DNA from: Bermanella sp. WJH001
GTDB taxonomy: Bacteria > Pseudomonadota > Gammaproteobacteria > Pseudomonadales > Oceanobacteraceae
DNA: 64,000 nt
Assembly: GCF_030070105.1 (NCBI RefSeq)
Contig: NZ_JASJOO010000006.1
Location: forward strand, 248,001-312,000
Direction: 5' to 3'
Every line of letters begins with the position of its first letter. Positions within the stretch are counted from its first letter, which is position 1. Positions 1 through 10,297 of the stretch are shown one piece after another. The translations under genes and the position numbers were made by a program. The notes below the pieces were generated by a model. It was not told the DNA's origin, made no database searches, and worked only from the letters and a program-made list of their open reading frames with translations.

Positions 1-813
1 AGCGAGTGGGATCAAGTGGTGGATGCCAAGCTGAACCCAGAGAAAGAAATCAACATCGCCATGGTTGGTAAATACATGGAATTGCTTGATGCTTATAAAT
101 CTCTGATTGAAGCGGTGGATCACGCTGGCCTTAAAAACCATACCAAAGTAAACATCGAATACATAGATTCTGAAATCATCGAACGTGATGGTTGCTCAAT
201 TCTTGAAGGCAAAGATGCCATCTTGGTTCCAGGTGGTTTTGGTAACCGTGGTGTGGAAGGTAAAATTCGCACCATTCAATACGCCCGTGAAAACAAAGTA
301 CCTTACCTAGGTATCTGCCTTGGTATGCAAAGCGCGGTAATCGAATTTGCCCGTAATGTATGTGGCCTTGAAGATGCCCACAGCACCGAGTTTGCACCAA
401 AAACCACCAATCCAGTTGTAGGTTTAATCACTGAGTGGACCACTGCCGAAGGCGAAACCGAAGTACGCAGTGAAGACAGCGACCTTGGTGGCACCATGCG
501 TCTAGGCGCTCAAGAATGTCGCCTTGAAGCCGGTTCTCTATCAGCACAAGCATACGGTGCAGAAGTGATTGTTGAACGTCACCGTCACCGTTATGAAGTG
601 AACAACAACTTCTTAGCAACCCTGGAGAAAAACGGCCTTCGTATTGCCGGTCGCTCTATGGATGGCAGCTTAGTAGAAGTGGTTGAAGTAATTGATCACC
701 CATGGTTTGTGGCGTGTCAGTTCCACCCAGAATTTACATCAACGCCTCGAGACGGCCACGGCTTGTTCTCTGCGTTTATTGCTGCTGCGATCAAACAAGC
801 TGGCAAAGCATAA
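1..813 (+). CDS. pyrG: CTP synthase, C-terminal part (partial)
   Basis: CTP synthase makes CTP from UTP, ATP and glutamine, the last step of pyrimidine nucleotide synthesis in the cytoplasm. The reading frame is already open at base 1, so the gene starts upstream of the window; about half of a normal ~545-residue protein is present. What remains is the class I glutamine amidotransferase domain. It has the oxyanion-loop motif GGFGNRG, the nucleophile in GICLGMQ (Cys codon 316-318) and the His-Glu pair in CQFHPEF near the end. The protein ends normally at 813. It lies 47 bases upstream of eno with no gene between them; in many pseudomonads kdsA sits there, whereas Escherichia coli also has pyrG-eno. 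Identity is very secure. Confidence 0.97.
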   Translation, partial: SEWDQVVDAKLNPEKEINIAMVGKYMELLDAYKSLIEAVDHAGLKNHTKVNIEYIDSEIIERDGCSILEGKDAILVPGGFGNRGVEGKIRTIQYARENKVPYLGICLGMQSAVIEFARNVCGLEDAHSTEFAPKTTNPVVGLITEWTTAEGETEVRSEDSDLGGTMRLGAQECRLEAGSLSAQAYGAEVIVERHRHRYEVNNNFLATLEKNGLRIAGRSMDGSLVEVVEVIDHPWFVACQFHPEFTSTPRDGHGLFSAFIAAAIKQAGKA

Positions 814-836
814 ATTTTTACGATTAACGATTTTGA

Positions 837-2153
<1,317 letters not shown>

Positions 2154-2278
2154 AAACCTAACTATGTGGCTTGTGCTTTGTTAAAAAGATTTTTTGCCTC
2201 GCACAACAGGCCTCGTTAACGGTTTTAGAGCTACCTGTTTCGGTGACGCTCTTATGCCAGATCGCGAAAGCGAAAAAA

Positions 2279-2302
2279 GGGAAACTGCGGTTTCCCTTTT
2301 TT
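2279..2302 (+). terminator. Rho-independent terminator after eno
   Basis: A perfect 7-bp stem (GGGAAAC at 2279-2285 with GTTTCCC at 2290-2296) around a TGCG loop is followed by six T and preceded by six A. The A and T runs can extend the stem. It lies 125 bases past the eno stop codon. Confidence 0.85.
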
Positions 2303-2318
2303 ATGTAAAAGATTGTAG

Positions 2319-2350
2319 GATGGGTTAACGAGGTACGAGGGTAACCCATC
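2319..2350. repeat. Extragenic palindrome, REP/MITE-like
   Basis: Arms GATGGGTTA (2319-2327) and TAACCCATC (2342-2350) are perfect inverted copies around a 14-base centre. From memory, palindromes with such GGGTTA/TAACCC arms occur as dispersed extragenic elements in various bacterial genomes. It lies within the 322-base gap between eno and ftsB, which otherwise holds only the eno terminator and, presumably, the ftsB promoter. No second full copy is in this window, so its repeat status is an inference. Confidence 0.45.
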
Positions 2351-2475
2351 AAAATGTCATACCTTTAAAGTCAGGTATCCAATGCAGATGGCCAATGGAT
2401 TCATTCTTATATGGGGTGACAGCTTGCTCAATTTAATAACACTTAAATATACAAACCGCTGATAACGATAATAAT

Positions 2476-2787
2476 ATGGCCTTAGTTGACTCAATTAAAC
2501 AACATGCTTGGAAGCCCTTCGCGCTGGTGGTTTTTATTTGGCTGCAATATCAATTGTGGTTTGATGAAACCGGTGTGTTTGCCAATTATGCGTTGAAAGA
2601 TCAAATTGAAAATCAAGCTGAATTGAATCGTGCAGGTAAGGCTCGTAATCAAGTACTTGAAGAAGAAATTTGGTCAATTAAGTCGGGTATGGACAGTATC
2701 GAAGCTAAGGCTCGCAAAGAGCTAGGCATGATAAAAAAAGACGAAACCTTCTTTATTATTGTTGACCCGGATAACAAACATGAGTGA
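2476..2787 (+). CDS. ftsB: Cell division protein FtsB
   Basis: FtsB is a small bitopic inner-membrane protein of the divisome that forms the FtsQ-FtsB-FtsL complex. The 103-residue product has one hydrophobic segment near residues 15-28 and then a heptad-like coiled coil (about residues 36-75), as in the family. The C-terminal motif ARKELGMI is typical. Position supports the call: ftsB directly precedes ispD in many gammaproteobacteria, and the two overlap here by 8 bases (ATGAGTGA at 2780-2787), which suggests translational coupling. Alternative starts a few codons away cannot be excluded. Confidence 0.93.
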   Translation: MALVDSIKQHAWKPFALVVFIWLQYQLWFDETGVFANYALKDQIENQAELNRAGKARNQVLEEEIWSIKSGMDSIEAKARKELGMIKKDETFFIIVDPDNKHE

Positions 2788-3472
2788 TCAACTATACGCT
2801 GTTGTGCCCGCTGCGGGCATTGGTTCACGCATGCAGGCTGATCGACCTAAGCAGTATTTATCGATTTTAAATAACACCATTTTAGAGCATACCCTTAATC
2901 AGCTTTTGGGGTTTTCTGCGTTTAAAAAAATTATTTTACCCATAGCAAAGCATGACGACTTTTTTACAAAGTTAGAAATCTCGCAACACTCAAAAATTGA
3001 TACCTGTTCAGGGGGCGCGGAGCGTTTTGAGTCAGTACTCAATGGTTTGACTAAGCTTTTGTCAATCGGTGCGAAAGAAAGTGACTGGGTAATGGTGCAT
3101 GATGTGGCTCGCCCTTGTATTCGCCAACAGGATTTACAAGCCTTGTTTGAGCAGCGTAATACACAAGGTACCATTTTAGGTATGCAGGTACGCGACACCA
3201 TGAAACGATGTGATGAACATGGTCGTATTATCACAACGGTTGAACGTGACAATCTTTGGCATGCTTTAACACCACAAATGGCCCCAATTGGTTTATTAAA
3301 AACCTGCATCGAAACCTGCATTTCAGATAATCATAATATTACCGATGAAGCCAGTGCCCTAGAATATTGTGGTTATCAACCCGTGATGGTGGCAGGTCAT
3401 CCCAGCAATATAAAAGTAACTCGTCCCGATGATCTCATGATGGCGCAAGTGTTTTTACAGGAACAACAATGA
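2780..3472 (+). CDS. ispD: 2-C-methyl-D-erythritol 4-phosphate cytidylyltransferase
   Basis: IspD joins MEP to CTP to give CDP-ME in the non-mevalonate isoprenoid pathway. The N-terminal nucleotide-binding motif AAGIGSRM followed by PKQY, the VHDVARP segment and TDEASALE are characteristic, and 230 residues is a normal length. The frame is open from a TTG at 2759, but the ATG at 2780 gives the standard N terminus [13 protein letters not shown] and an 8-base overlap with ftsB, so I use 2780. The next gene, ispF, works two steps later in the same pathway and overlaps by 4 bases. Confidence 0.96.
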   Translation: MSDQLYAVVPAAGIGSRMQADRPKQYLSILNNTILEHTLNQLLGFSAFKKIILPIAKHDDFFTKLEISQHSKIDTCSGGAERFESVLNGLTKLLSIGAKESDWVMVHDVARPCIRQQDLQALFEQRNTQGTILGMQVRDTMKRCDEHGRIITTVERDNLWHALTPQMAPIGLLKTCIETCISDNHNITDEASALEYCGYQPVMVAGHPSNIKVTRPDDLMMAQVFLQEQQ

Positions 3473-3978
3473 TGACTTTTCGTATCGGCCATGGTTTTGA
3501 TGTACATAAGTTTTCAGAACCTAAAACCAATGCCAACATAATGATATGCGGTGTGGCCATTCCTTATGAGTGTGAATTAGTGGCACACAGTGATGGCGAT
3601 GTAGCATTACATGCGCTTTGTGATGCGTTGTTAGGTGCGGCGGCGTTAGGGGATATTGGTCATCATTTTCCAGATACCGATCCGGCATTCAAAGGCGCAG
3701 ATTCCCGCGTGTTGTTGCGTACCGTTATGACCGAAATTCAGAAAAAAAATTATGCCATTAATAATGTGGATATCACGATTATGGCGCAGGCGCCAAAAAT
3801 GGCCCCACATATTCAAACCATGCGTGCCACCATTGCTCAAGATTTAAAACTGGATTTAGATCAGGTTAATGTGAAAGCCACGACAACCGAGAAATTGGGT
3901 TTTGTAGGAAGAAAAGAAGGGATCGCAGTAGAAGCGGTGGCCCTAATTCATAAACTCGATCACAAGCCATCAGCCTAA
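3469..3978 (+). CDS. ispF: 2-C-methyl-D-erythritol 2,4-cyclodiphosphate synthase
   Basis: IspF cyclises CDP-ME 2-phosphate to MEcPP with loss of CMP. The 169-residue protein shows the metal-ligand motif GHGFDVHKF near the N terminus, the [18 protein letters not shown] segment and [10 protein letters not shown], all diagnostic. There are two adjacent ATGs, at 3469 and 3472. The first overlaps the ispD stop as ATGA. Either could be used, changing the product by one residue. It is part of the compact ftsB-ispD-ispF-truD-surE-pcm run. Confidence 0.97.
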   Translation: MMTFRIGHGFDVHKFSEPKTNANIMICGVAIPYECELVAHSDGDVALHALCDALLGAAALGDIGHHFPDTDPAFKGADSRVLLRTVMTEIQKKNYAINNVDITIMAQAPKMAPHIQTMRATIAQDLKLDLDQVNVKATTTEKLGFVGRKEGIAVEAVALIHKLDHKPSA

Positions 3979-3987
3979 GGCAATGCC

Positions 3988-5049
3988 ATGACAGATTTTA
4001 CCGTAAATTGGCCAACGGCTTATCCAAAACTGGATGTGACCGCAGAGTTTCGCACATTTGATGAAGATTTTTTGGTAAGTGAAATCACCAACCGTAAACT
4101 GCATGAAAGTGGCCCTCACTTATATTTGCAAATAGAAAAGCGTGGTGCCAATACACAATGGTTAGCCCGTCAACTTGCTAATCATGCCAAGCTAGATTTA
4201 AAAGATGTAGGTTATGCAGGTTTAAAAGATCGCCATGCTGTTACGCGACAATGGTTTAGTCTACCGATTAAAAATACTGAGCCCGATCTTACTCATTTAT
4301 TTTCTAAAGAAGAGTTCACGCTATTAGCCAAAGGTTATTATGGTGTGAAATTAAAACGCGGTGCTCTAGGGGGTAATGCATTTCGAATCGTGTTGCGCAA
4401 CGTGCAGGGTGATCAAGCTAGCATTAATCAGCGATTGGAGTTAATTCGCAACCAAGGTGTGCCCAATTATTTTGGTGAGCAGCGTTTTGGTCATGACTTT
4501 GAAAACCTGAAGCAAGCTCAGCATTTATTTGAAACAGGCAAGCGTCCACGTAATCGTCAAAAAGCCTCCATGTATATGTCGGCCGCCCGTTCATACCTGT
4601 TTAATAATATGTTGGCAAAACGGATTGAAGAAAATTGTTGGGACACTCCAATTAATGGTGAAGTGTTTGGTTTTGCTGGCAGCTTACGCGGTTTTATTCA
4701 AGAAAATACCTCTGAAGAACGTACGCGGTTACGTGAACAGCGTATTCATCCAAGTTGTGCGTTATGGGGCAAGGGTGACAGTCTAAGCCAAACAGACCTT
4801 CTTGCACTTGAGCAAGAGCAAGCACAACGGTTTCCTGTATTAGCGGCAGGCTTAGAAAAACAAGGCATGAAACAAGAGCGACGTGCCACGCGAATGTTGT
4901 TACCGGATTTATTTTGGCATTGGCTTGATGACAGCACATTGGTGCTGCGTTTTAATTTAGCTTCGGGTTACTTTGCCACTTCAGTTTTACGGGAGTTAGG
5001 CGTGATCACGCAGGCTCAACGGGATATTGAAAACGAGTCCTTGGAATAG
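3988..5049 (+). CDS. truD: tRNA pseudouridine(13) synthase TruD
   Basis: TruD isomerises U13 of glutamate tRNA to pseudouridine. The protein is 353 residues, normal for the family. The catalytic motif YAGLKDRHAVTRQW carries the nucleophilic Asp at residue 81. The motifs YFGEQRFG and LASGYFATSVLREL further support the family. The gene begins 9 bases after ispF and ends 5 bases before the surE ATG, in the order seen in Escherichia coli and relatives. Confidence 0.96.
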   Translation: MTDFTVNWPTAYPKLDVTAEFRTFDEDFLVSEITNRKLHESGPHLYLQIEKRGANTQWLARQLANHAKLDLKDVGYAGLKDRHAVTRQWFSLPIKNTEPDLTHLFSKEEFTLLAKGYYGVKLKRGALGGNAFRIVLRNVQGDQASINQRLELIRNQGVPNYFGEQRFGHDFENLKQAQHLFETGKRPRNRQKASMYMSAARSYLFNNMLAKRIEENCWDTPINGEVFGFAGSLRGFIQENTSEERTRLREQRIHPSCALWGKGDSLSQTDLLALEQEQAQRFPVLAAGLEKQGMKQERRATRMLLPDLFWHWLDDSTLVLRFNLASGYFATSVLRELGVITQAQRDIENESLE

Positions 5050-5054
5050 AATTG

Positions 5055-5792
5055 ATGAAACTATTACTCAGTAATGATGACGGGGTTCATGCAAAAGGCC
5101 TGACCGTATTAAGACAGTTTTGCCAGCAAGCGGGTTGGGATGTGCAAGTGATTGCCCCCGATCGTGATCGCAGTGGAGCCAGTAACTCGTTAACACTTAC
5201 GCGTCCATTATCCCCTTTATATTTAGCCGATGGTGCCATCAGTATTGATGGCACGCCCACTGACTGTGTGCATCTAGGGTTAAATACCTTGTGTCCTTAC
5301 CCTCCTGAGCGCGTCATCGCCGGTATTAATGCGGGCCCAAATCTAGGCGATGATGTGATTTATTCTGGGACCGTGGCAGCTGCCATGGAGGGGCGTTTTC
5401 TAGATTTACCACCTTTGGCTATATCATTGGCAGGCAAACATCATTATGAAACCGCAGCACAAGTATTGATTGAGCTCTTACCCAAGTTGCATGTTTTACA
5501 GTTAGCCCCGCGCACATTATTAAATATTAATGTGCCGGATGTACCATATGCTGAATTAGCTGGCACACAAATCACGCGATTGGGTCATCGCCAACGTAGT
5601 GATAATCCGGTGCATGCACAAAACCCCCGTGGCAAAGAATGTTATTGGATTAACGCACAAGGTAAAGGTGCGGATGCGGGCCCGGGAACGGATTTTTATG
5701 CCATTGCTCACAACATGGTTTCGATTACACCTATTCAAGTGGATATGACAGGCCACGAAAGCATAGATGCGCTGAAGGAAGTATTGTTATGA
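5055..5792 (+). CDS. surE: 5'/3'-nucleotidase SurE
   Basis: SurE is a metal-dependent nucleoside monophosphatase linked to stationary-phase survival. The N terminus LLLSNDDGVHAKG holds the metal-binding Asp-Asp pair (residues 8-9). SGASNSLTL, GTPTDCVHLG and NAGPNLGDDVIYSGTVAAAM are family motifs. A TTG at 5052 is also in frame, but the ATG at 5055 gives the usual MKLLLSNDDG start. It overlaps pcm by 4 bases (ATGA). Length is 245 residues, as expected. Confidence 0.96.
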   Translation: MKLLLSNDDGVHAKGLTVLRQFCQQAGWDVQVIAPDRDRSGASNSLTLTRPLSPLYLADGAISIDGTPTDCVHLGLNTLCPYPPERVIAGINAGPNLGDDVIYSGTVAAAMEGRFLDLPPLAISLAGKHHYETAAQVLIELLPKLHVLQLAPRTLLNINVPDVPYAELAGTQITRLGHRQRSDNPVHAQNPRGKECYWINAQGKGADAGPGTDFYAIAHNMVSITPIQVDMTGHESIDALKEVLL

Positions 5793-6454
5793 CACCGTTG
5801 CAATTACAAGGCATCGGCATGACCAGCCAACGCACGCGGGATCGTTTAATTACCCGTTTAAAAGAAAAAGGCATTAAGAACCAACAGGTACTTGAAGTCA
5901 TGGCCAATACGCCGCGTCATTTATTTATTGATGAGGCACTGAGTCATAAAGCTTACGAAGATACCGCACTGCCCATCGGTTATGGTCAGACCATTAGCCA
6001 GCCGTATACCGTTGCAAAAATGACGGAGATTATCTTGGCAGCCGGTGAATTGGATAACGTCTTGGAAATCGGCACGGGCTGCGGTTACCAAACTTTAGTG
6101 CTGTCACAGTTGGTGCGCCGAGTGTATAGCGTTGAGCGCATTGAACCCTTACAGAAAAAAGCAAAAGAGCGTATGCAATTATTGCGAGTAAATAATGTGC
6201 GCTTTCAACACTCTGATGGTAATTGGGGCTGGCCAGATGAAGGCCCATTTGATGCCATTTTATCCTGTGCAGCTCCTGAAACCATTCCCATGGATTTAGT
6301 GTCACAGTTAAAAATTGGTGGTCGCTTGTTAATGCCAGTGGGCCCTGATGGTAAACAAATGCTGCATTTATTAATTCGTGAAGAAGATGGTGTAACCAAA
6401 AAAATAATTGAGCCGGTGAACTTTGTACCCATGCTTAGTGGCACTCAAAAATAA
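5789..6454 (+). CDS. pcm: Protein-L-isoaspartate O-methyltransferase
   Basis: Pcm methylates isoaspartyl residues of aged proteins using S-adenosylmethionine, starting their repair. The motif LPIGYGQTISQPYTVAKM, the SAM-binding loop VLEIGTGCGYQT and the later segments FDAILSCAAPE and LLMPVGP are typical. The 221-residue reading starts at the ATG overlapping surE. A second ATG at 5819 would give the shorter N terminus common in enterobacteria. The surE-pcm pairing is widely conserved. Confidence 0.95.
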   Translation: MTPLQLQGIGMTSQRTRDRLITRLKEKGIKNQQVLEVMANTPRHLFIDEALSHKAYEDTALPIGYGQTISQPYTVAKMTEIILAAGELDNVLEIGTGCGYQTLVLSQLVRRVYSVERIEPLQKKAKERMQLLRVNNVRFQHSDGNWGWPDEGPFDAILSCAAPETIPMDLVSQLKIGGRLLMPVGPDGKQMLHLLIREEDGVTKKIIEPVNFVPMLSGTQK

Positions 6455-6499
6455 TAACCGCAACTGTGATAACCAATAAAAGCGGTACTAAGGAAGAAC

Positions 6500-7396
6500 A
6501 TGATAGGTAATTTTTTTAGAGGCATGGCCATGGGAGCGGCAGATATCGTCCCTGGCGTATCGGGTGGCACCATTGCGTTATTGACCGGTATCTATGAACG
6601 CCTCATTAGTGCCATTAAAAGTGTGGGCTGGGATACCTTGGTTACGCTTAAGCAAAAAGGCATCAAGGCCGCTTGGCAGCAAATCGACGGCACGTTTTTG
6701 TTAAGTATTCTTTTTGGTGCTGCTACTAGCATCATTTTATTATCTAAAGTGCTGCATTATTTAATAGAAACTCAGCCCATTATGTTGTGGTCGTTTTTCT
6801 TTGGTCTGGTGTTAGCGTCTGTTGCCTATGTGGTCAAACAAGTGGATAGCTGGAATCCGGCTCGTATTTTACTGCTTGTTTTGGGCACCATAGTGGCGGC
6901 ATTTATTAGTTTATCTCAAGCCACTGAAATAGAAGTCACCTCGTTTAGCCTATTCTTTGCCGGCTCCATTGCCATATGTGCCATGATTTTGCCGGGTATT
7001 TCTGGCAGTTTCATCTTATTACTAATGGGGATGTACGGTTTTATAATCGGGGCGGTGAAAAGTTTTGATCTGGTTAGCCTAGGGATTTTTGCTAGCGGTT
7101 GCCTTGTGGGCATCATGTTATTTTCGCGGGTGTTATCTTGGTTATTACAGCACTTCCATAGTGCCACCATGGCCGTTTTAAGCGGTTTTATGCTGGGTGC
7201 CCTAGTGAAGTTGTGGCCTTGGAAGGCAGTATTAAGCTATCGCACTAATAGTGCTGGTGATCAGGTGCCATTTATTGAAACCCCAGTGTGGCCGTGGTTG
7301 CACCAAGATCCTCAGATTATCTTGGCAATCGTAGCCGTTATCATTGGCTTTTCTATTGTGTTTGTTATGGATAGACTGTTAAAAAACACAAAATAG
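6500..7396 (+). CDS. DUF368 membrane protein, probable undecaprenyl-phosphate translocase (PopT-type)
   Basis: A 298-residue polytopic inner-membrane protein with roughly eight hydrophobic segments. Two related loops carry the same motif: PGVSGG at residues 18-23 and PGISGS at residues 165-170, which suggests an internal duplication. This is the DUF368 family. Members have been shown in other bacteria to recycle the lipid carrier undecaprenyl phosphate across the membrane (PopT). The function here is inferred from family only. The gene sits 45 bases after pcm and before nlpD, a cell-wall hydrolase activator, so a role in envelope synthesis fits the context. AAGGAAG just upstream serves as ribosome site. 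Confidence 0.85.
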   Translation: MIGNFFRGMAMGAADIVPGVSGGTIALLTGIYERLISAIKSVGWDTLVTLKQKGIKAAWQQIDGTFLLSILFGAATSIILLSKVLHYLIETQPIMLWSFFFGLVLASVAYVVKQVDSWNPARILLLVLGTIVAAFISLSQATEIEVTSFSLFFAGSIAICAMILPGISGSFILLLMGMYGFIIGAVKSFDLVSLGIFASGCLVGIMLFSRVLSWLLQHFHSATMAVLSGFMLGALVKLWPWKAVLSYRTNSAGDQVPFIETPVWPWLHQDPQIILAIVAVIIGFSIVFVMDRLLKNTK

Positions 7397-7575
7397 TATA
7401 AAAAATACACGCTAGTTAACCGAGTCAAAAGACTACAAATAGCAAATTTGCCAGCAGAAAATTGGCAAAGACTGAAAAGAAGTGTTACGAAATGTGAACT
7501 AACTCTTTTTTTTAGACGATTTTCAAATATAGCGGTAATGTTTGAGAATACATACCTATTAAAACAAAAAAGAAA

Positions 7576-8394
7576 ATGGATGAGAGCCTAGTGCAAATAC
7601 TCAAGTGTCAAAAAATCCATCAAATTAGGGTATTCACTCAAATACCTGCGCTAATCGTCATAAGTGTGATGCTTGCAGTGCTTTCTGGCTGCGCTGGTTT
7701 TGTCTCGGTTGAGCAAAAATTCGACCCTGTTTCAGGGGATCGAAACACTCACATTGTGCAAAAAAGCGAGACCTTATTCTCCCTTGCATGGCGCTATGGC
7801 TGGGATTACAAAGCGTTAGCAAGTGCTAACAACATTTCTTACCCCTATACCATTTACCCAGGCCAAAAACTCACCATTCGTCAGAGTGAATATGCTTCAG
7901 CCAGTGATTTTTCAAGCAGTAGCAAAAGTTTGACGAAAAACAAGAGTACAAAAAATAGCCATGGCCCAAGTGCTTATAAAAATAGCCCGCAAGCGCCAAA
8001 ACAGGTGGTTACTCAAGGCAGTTTGAATTGGAGCTGGCCTGCAAAAGGTGAGGTAATCGCCAAATTCTCAACGAAAGCACCTACCAACAAGGGGATTGAT
8101 ATCAGCGGGTCCTTGGGAGAATCTGTGTTTGCGGCAGCGGCCGGTTCAGTTGTGTATGCAGGTAGTGGGTTACTTGGATACGGCAACTTGGTAATCATAA
8201 AACACGACGACCAATTCCTAAGTGCCTATGCACATAACAAAGAATTATTGGTCAAAGAGAACCAAGAAGTTAAAGCTGGACAGACAATTGCCGAAATAGG
8301 ATCTAGTGGCACAGATAAAGTGAAGCTTCACTTTGAAATACGCCACAAAGGGAAACCGGTAGACCCATTGAAATATCTTCCTAGGGCGAAATAA
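7576..8394 (+). CDS. nlpD: Murein hydrolase activator NlpD (LysM-M23 lipoprotein)
   Basis: NlpD is an outer-membrane lipoprotein that activates the amidase AmiC at the division site. The sequence shows a hydrophobic signal with lipobox LSGC (Cys39), a LysM peptidoglycan-binding domain at about residues 58-101, a Ser/Lys/Gln-rich linker, and an M23/LytM domain at about 150-268. The catalytic metal ligands are degenerate (NKGIDIS in place of HxGxD, KLHFEIR in place of HLHFEIR), as in NlpD activators that do not cut peptidoglycan. The ATG at 7576 has no clear ribosome site; a GTG at 7591 lies just after GAGAG, so the true start may be there. In relatives the rpoS promoter lies inside nlpD. A short inverted repeat (7447-7469) sits in the upstream gap. 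Confidence 0.93.
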   Translation: MDESLVQILKCQKIHQIRVFTQIPALIVISVMLAVLSGCAGFVSVEQKFDPVSGDRNTHIVQKSETLFSLAWRYGWDYKALASANNISYPYTIYPGQKLTIRQSEYASASDFSSSSKSLTKNKSTKNSHGPSAYKNSPQAPKQVVTQGSLNWSWPAKGEVIAKFSTKAPTNKGIDISGSLGESVFAAAAGSVVYAGSGLLGYGNLVIIKHDDQFLSAYAHNKELLVKENQEVKAGQTIAEIGSSGTDKVKLHFEIRHKGKPVDPLKYLPRAK

Positions 8395-8517
8395 TGAAAT
8401 CGCCATAGAAGATTGGGTCAAAAATTATTTTTTTTGTTGGAAAGTTGGAACAGCTTTTGAATAGTCAAAGCAAAGTGACAACATAACAACAAATAAACAT
8501 TGGCGGGGCAATTAGCT

Positions 8518-9489
8518 ATGGCAGCTATCAAGGGACTTAAAAAAAACGAAGCAGATTCTGACTTAGCACTTGTAGACGCTGAAGAAGAAACGGCAGAAAA
8601 AGAAGAAGTGATTGAAGAAATTGCACAAGATACGGAAGTGCAGAAAAACCTAGATGCAACTCAGTTATATTTAAATGAAATTGGCTTTTCGCCACTACTG
8701 ACTCCAGAAGAAGAAGTACACTTTGCACGCCTTGCTCGTAAAGGGGACGAAAAAGGCCGCAAACGTATGATTGAAAGTAACCTTCGCCTAGTTGTTAAAA
8801 TATCACGTCGTTATGTTAATCGCGGTTTAACTCTTTTAGACCTAATTGAAGAAGGTAATCTTGGCCTAATTCGCGCGGTTGAAAAATTTGATCCAGAACG
8901 CGGTTTCCGCTTTTCAACCTACGCCACTTGGTGGATTCGTCAAACCATTGAACGAGCCATCATGAATCAGACTCGTACCATCCGTTTACCCATTCATGTT
9001 GTTAAAGAATTGAATGTGTATTTACGCGCCGCCCGCGAATTGACTCAAAAATTAGACCATGAGCCAAGTGCTGAAGAAATAGCAGAATTATTAGAAAAAC
9101 CAGTGAGCGATGTAAAACGCATGCTGGGCTTAAATGAACGTGTCACCTCGGTGGACTCTCCTCTGGGTTACAACAGTGAAAAATCGGTATTAGATACCAT
9201 TGCAGATGAGTCCATTAGTGACCCTTGCCAAGTCCTACAAGACGATGACATCAGCTCAAGCCTTGACCAATGGCTTGATGATCTGACTGAAAAACAACGT
9301 GAAGTGATTTCCCGCCGTTTTGGCCTTAGGGGATATGAAACCAGCACACTAGAAGAAGTTGGCCATGAGATCGGTTTGACCCGTGAACGTGTTCGCCAAA
9401 TTCAAGTAGAAGCCTTAAAACGCATGCGCGAAATTATGGAAAAACACGGCCTAAATGCCAGTGCCATATTTGGCGTGCAAGAAGCGTAA
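8518..9489 (+). CDS. rpoS: RNA polymerase sigma factor RpoS (sigma-38)
   Basis: RpoS directs RNA polymerase to stationary-phase and general stress genes. The 323-residue protein has an acidic N-terminal stretch, then sigma-70 regions 1.2-2 ([57 protein letters not shown]), region 3, and region 4 with the helix-turn-helix [21 protein letters not shown] at 8500 is in frame, but the ATG at 8518 follows GCGGGG (8503-8508) at good spacing. It follows nlpD, as in most gammaproteobacteria, and ends at an intrinsic terminator. Regulation by RpoS proteolysis and small RNAs is known for the family but not visible here. Confidence 0.97.
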   Translation: MAAIKGLKKNEADSDLALVDAEEETAEKEEVIEEIAQDTEVQKNLDATQLYLNEIGFSPLLTPEEEVHFARLARKGDEKGRKRMIESNLRLVVKISRRYVNRGLTLLDLIEEGNLGLIRAVEKFDPERGFRFSTYATWWIRQTIERAIMNQTRTIRLPIHVVKELNVYLRAARELTQKLDHEPSAEEIAELLEKPVSDVKRMLGLNERVTSVDSPLGYNSEKSVLDTIADESISDPCQVLQDDDISSSLDQWLDDLTEKQREVISRRFGLRGYETSTLEEVGHEIGLTRERVRQIQVEALKRMREIMEKHGLNASAIFGVQEA

Positions 9490-9522
9490 CCGAACATACT
9501 CATCGATTCGAGTGTATTTGAA

Positions 9523-9547
9523 CCCGCCCTAGTTGGCGGGTTTTTTT
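9523..9547 (+). terminator. Rho-independent terminator after rpoS
   Basis: CCCGCC (9523-9528) pairs with GGCGGG (9535-9540) around a 6-base loop, followed by seven T. It lies 33 bases after the rpoS stop. The rest of the gap to 9780 shows no gene. I looked for an RsmZ/CsrB-type RNA, which follows rpoS in some pseudomonads, and saw no series of GGA motifs. Confidence 0.9.
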
Positions 9548-9780
9548 ATTCCTGTTTTATAACTGAACCATTTTGCCACTGGAGCCGCCCCTCTTGACGA
9601 CCTCAAGCTAAAAAACAAACCCCCAAGGCTCATAATCATCAAGCCTGAAAAATACAGTCATGAGTAATTTAAGCGCGCAAGGCTAATAAGCAATTACAGA
9701 TAAGGGCTGTCTTAATGACGGGTTTTTTCATGGTGTGGCTTAATGCTATGATGTGCCTCTAAATAAAAGGTAAGTGTTAT

Positions 9781-10158
9781 ATGTCTAAATCTTTCGAAGC
9801 TCAGGGTGTTGTTCATTCCATCGGTGCCACCACAGAATACGGTAACAACGGCTTTACTAAGCGTGAGTTTGTCATCCAGTTAACCGGTGATGGCGAAAAC
9901 CCAGATTACCCAAATTTTGTCGCTTTAGAGTTAATCAAAGACAAGTGTGCACTTATGGATAATTACAACATTGGTGATGAGATCACTGTGCACTTCAACC
10001 TATCTGGACGTCTATGGAACGCCCCTGGCAAGCCAGAGAAATGTTTTACTAGTCTACAAGCATGGCGCATTGAAAGTGGCGCACAGGCTCAACAAGGGGC
10101 GCCAGCGTTTGATCAGTCACAGCCAGGTCACGGCTTTGATGACGACGTACCGTTTTAG
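9781..10158 (+). CDS. DUF3127 OB-fold-like protein with SSB-type C-terminal tip
   Basis: A 125-residue protein that I place in the DUF3127 family from its body (FVIQLTGDGENPDYPNFVALE, then GDEITVHFNLSGR). The predicted all-beta domain resembles an OB fold. After residue ~105 comes a Gln/Gly/Pro-rich linker ending in GFDDDVPF. This is almost the same as the acidic tip of bacterial single-stranded DNA-binding protein (DDDIPF), which docks replication and repair enzymes. A role in single-stranded DNA metabolism is my inference; the family has no established function that I know of. The rmuC gene, for a recombination-related protein, is next but separated by a terminator. Confidence 0.8.
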   Translation: MSKSFEAQGVVHSIGATTEYGNNGFTKREFVIQLTGDGENPDYPNFVALELIKDKCALMDNYNIGDEITVHFNLSGRLWNAPGKPEKCFTSLQAWRIESGAQAQQGAPAFDQSQPGHGFDDDVPF

Positions 10159-10175
10159 AGGTCACCTATGATAAT

Positions 10176-10202
10176 AGCCGCCATGCCAAGGGCGGCTTTT
10201 AT
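10176..10202 (+). terminator. Rho-independent terminator after the DUF3127 gene
   Basis: AGCCGCC (10176-10182) pairs with GGCGGCT (10191-10197) around an 8-base loop and runs into TTTATT. It separates the DUF3127 gene from rmuC. Confidence 0.85.
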
Positions 10203-10297
10203 TCTTCGAGGTATGTGAAATTCATATGCTCTTAGTAGTGCCAATCGAGCACATTTGGTAAGCTGAGCTATTAATCTGTACCTGCTGAGCCTTTGTT

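Noticed and set aside
2899-3321. 140-codon minus-strand frame
   Set aside because: Shadow of ispD, which is unambiguous.
9549-9780. RsmZ/CsrB-like small RNA downstream of rpoS
   Set aside because: The region has no series of GGA motifs or stacked hairpins, and the T-rich end near 9722 has no good stem.
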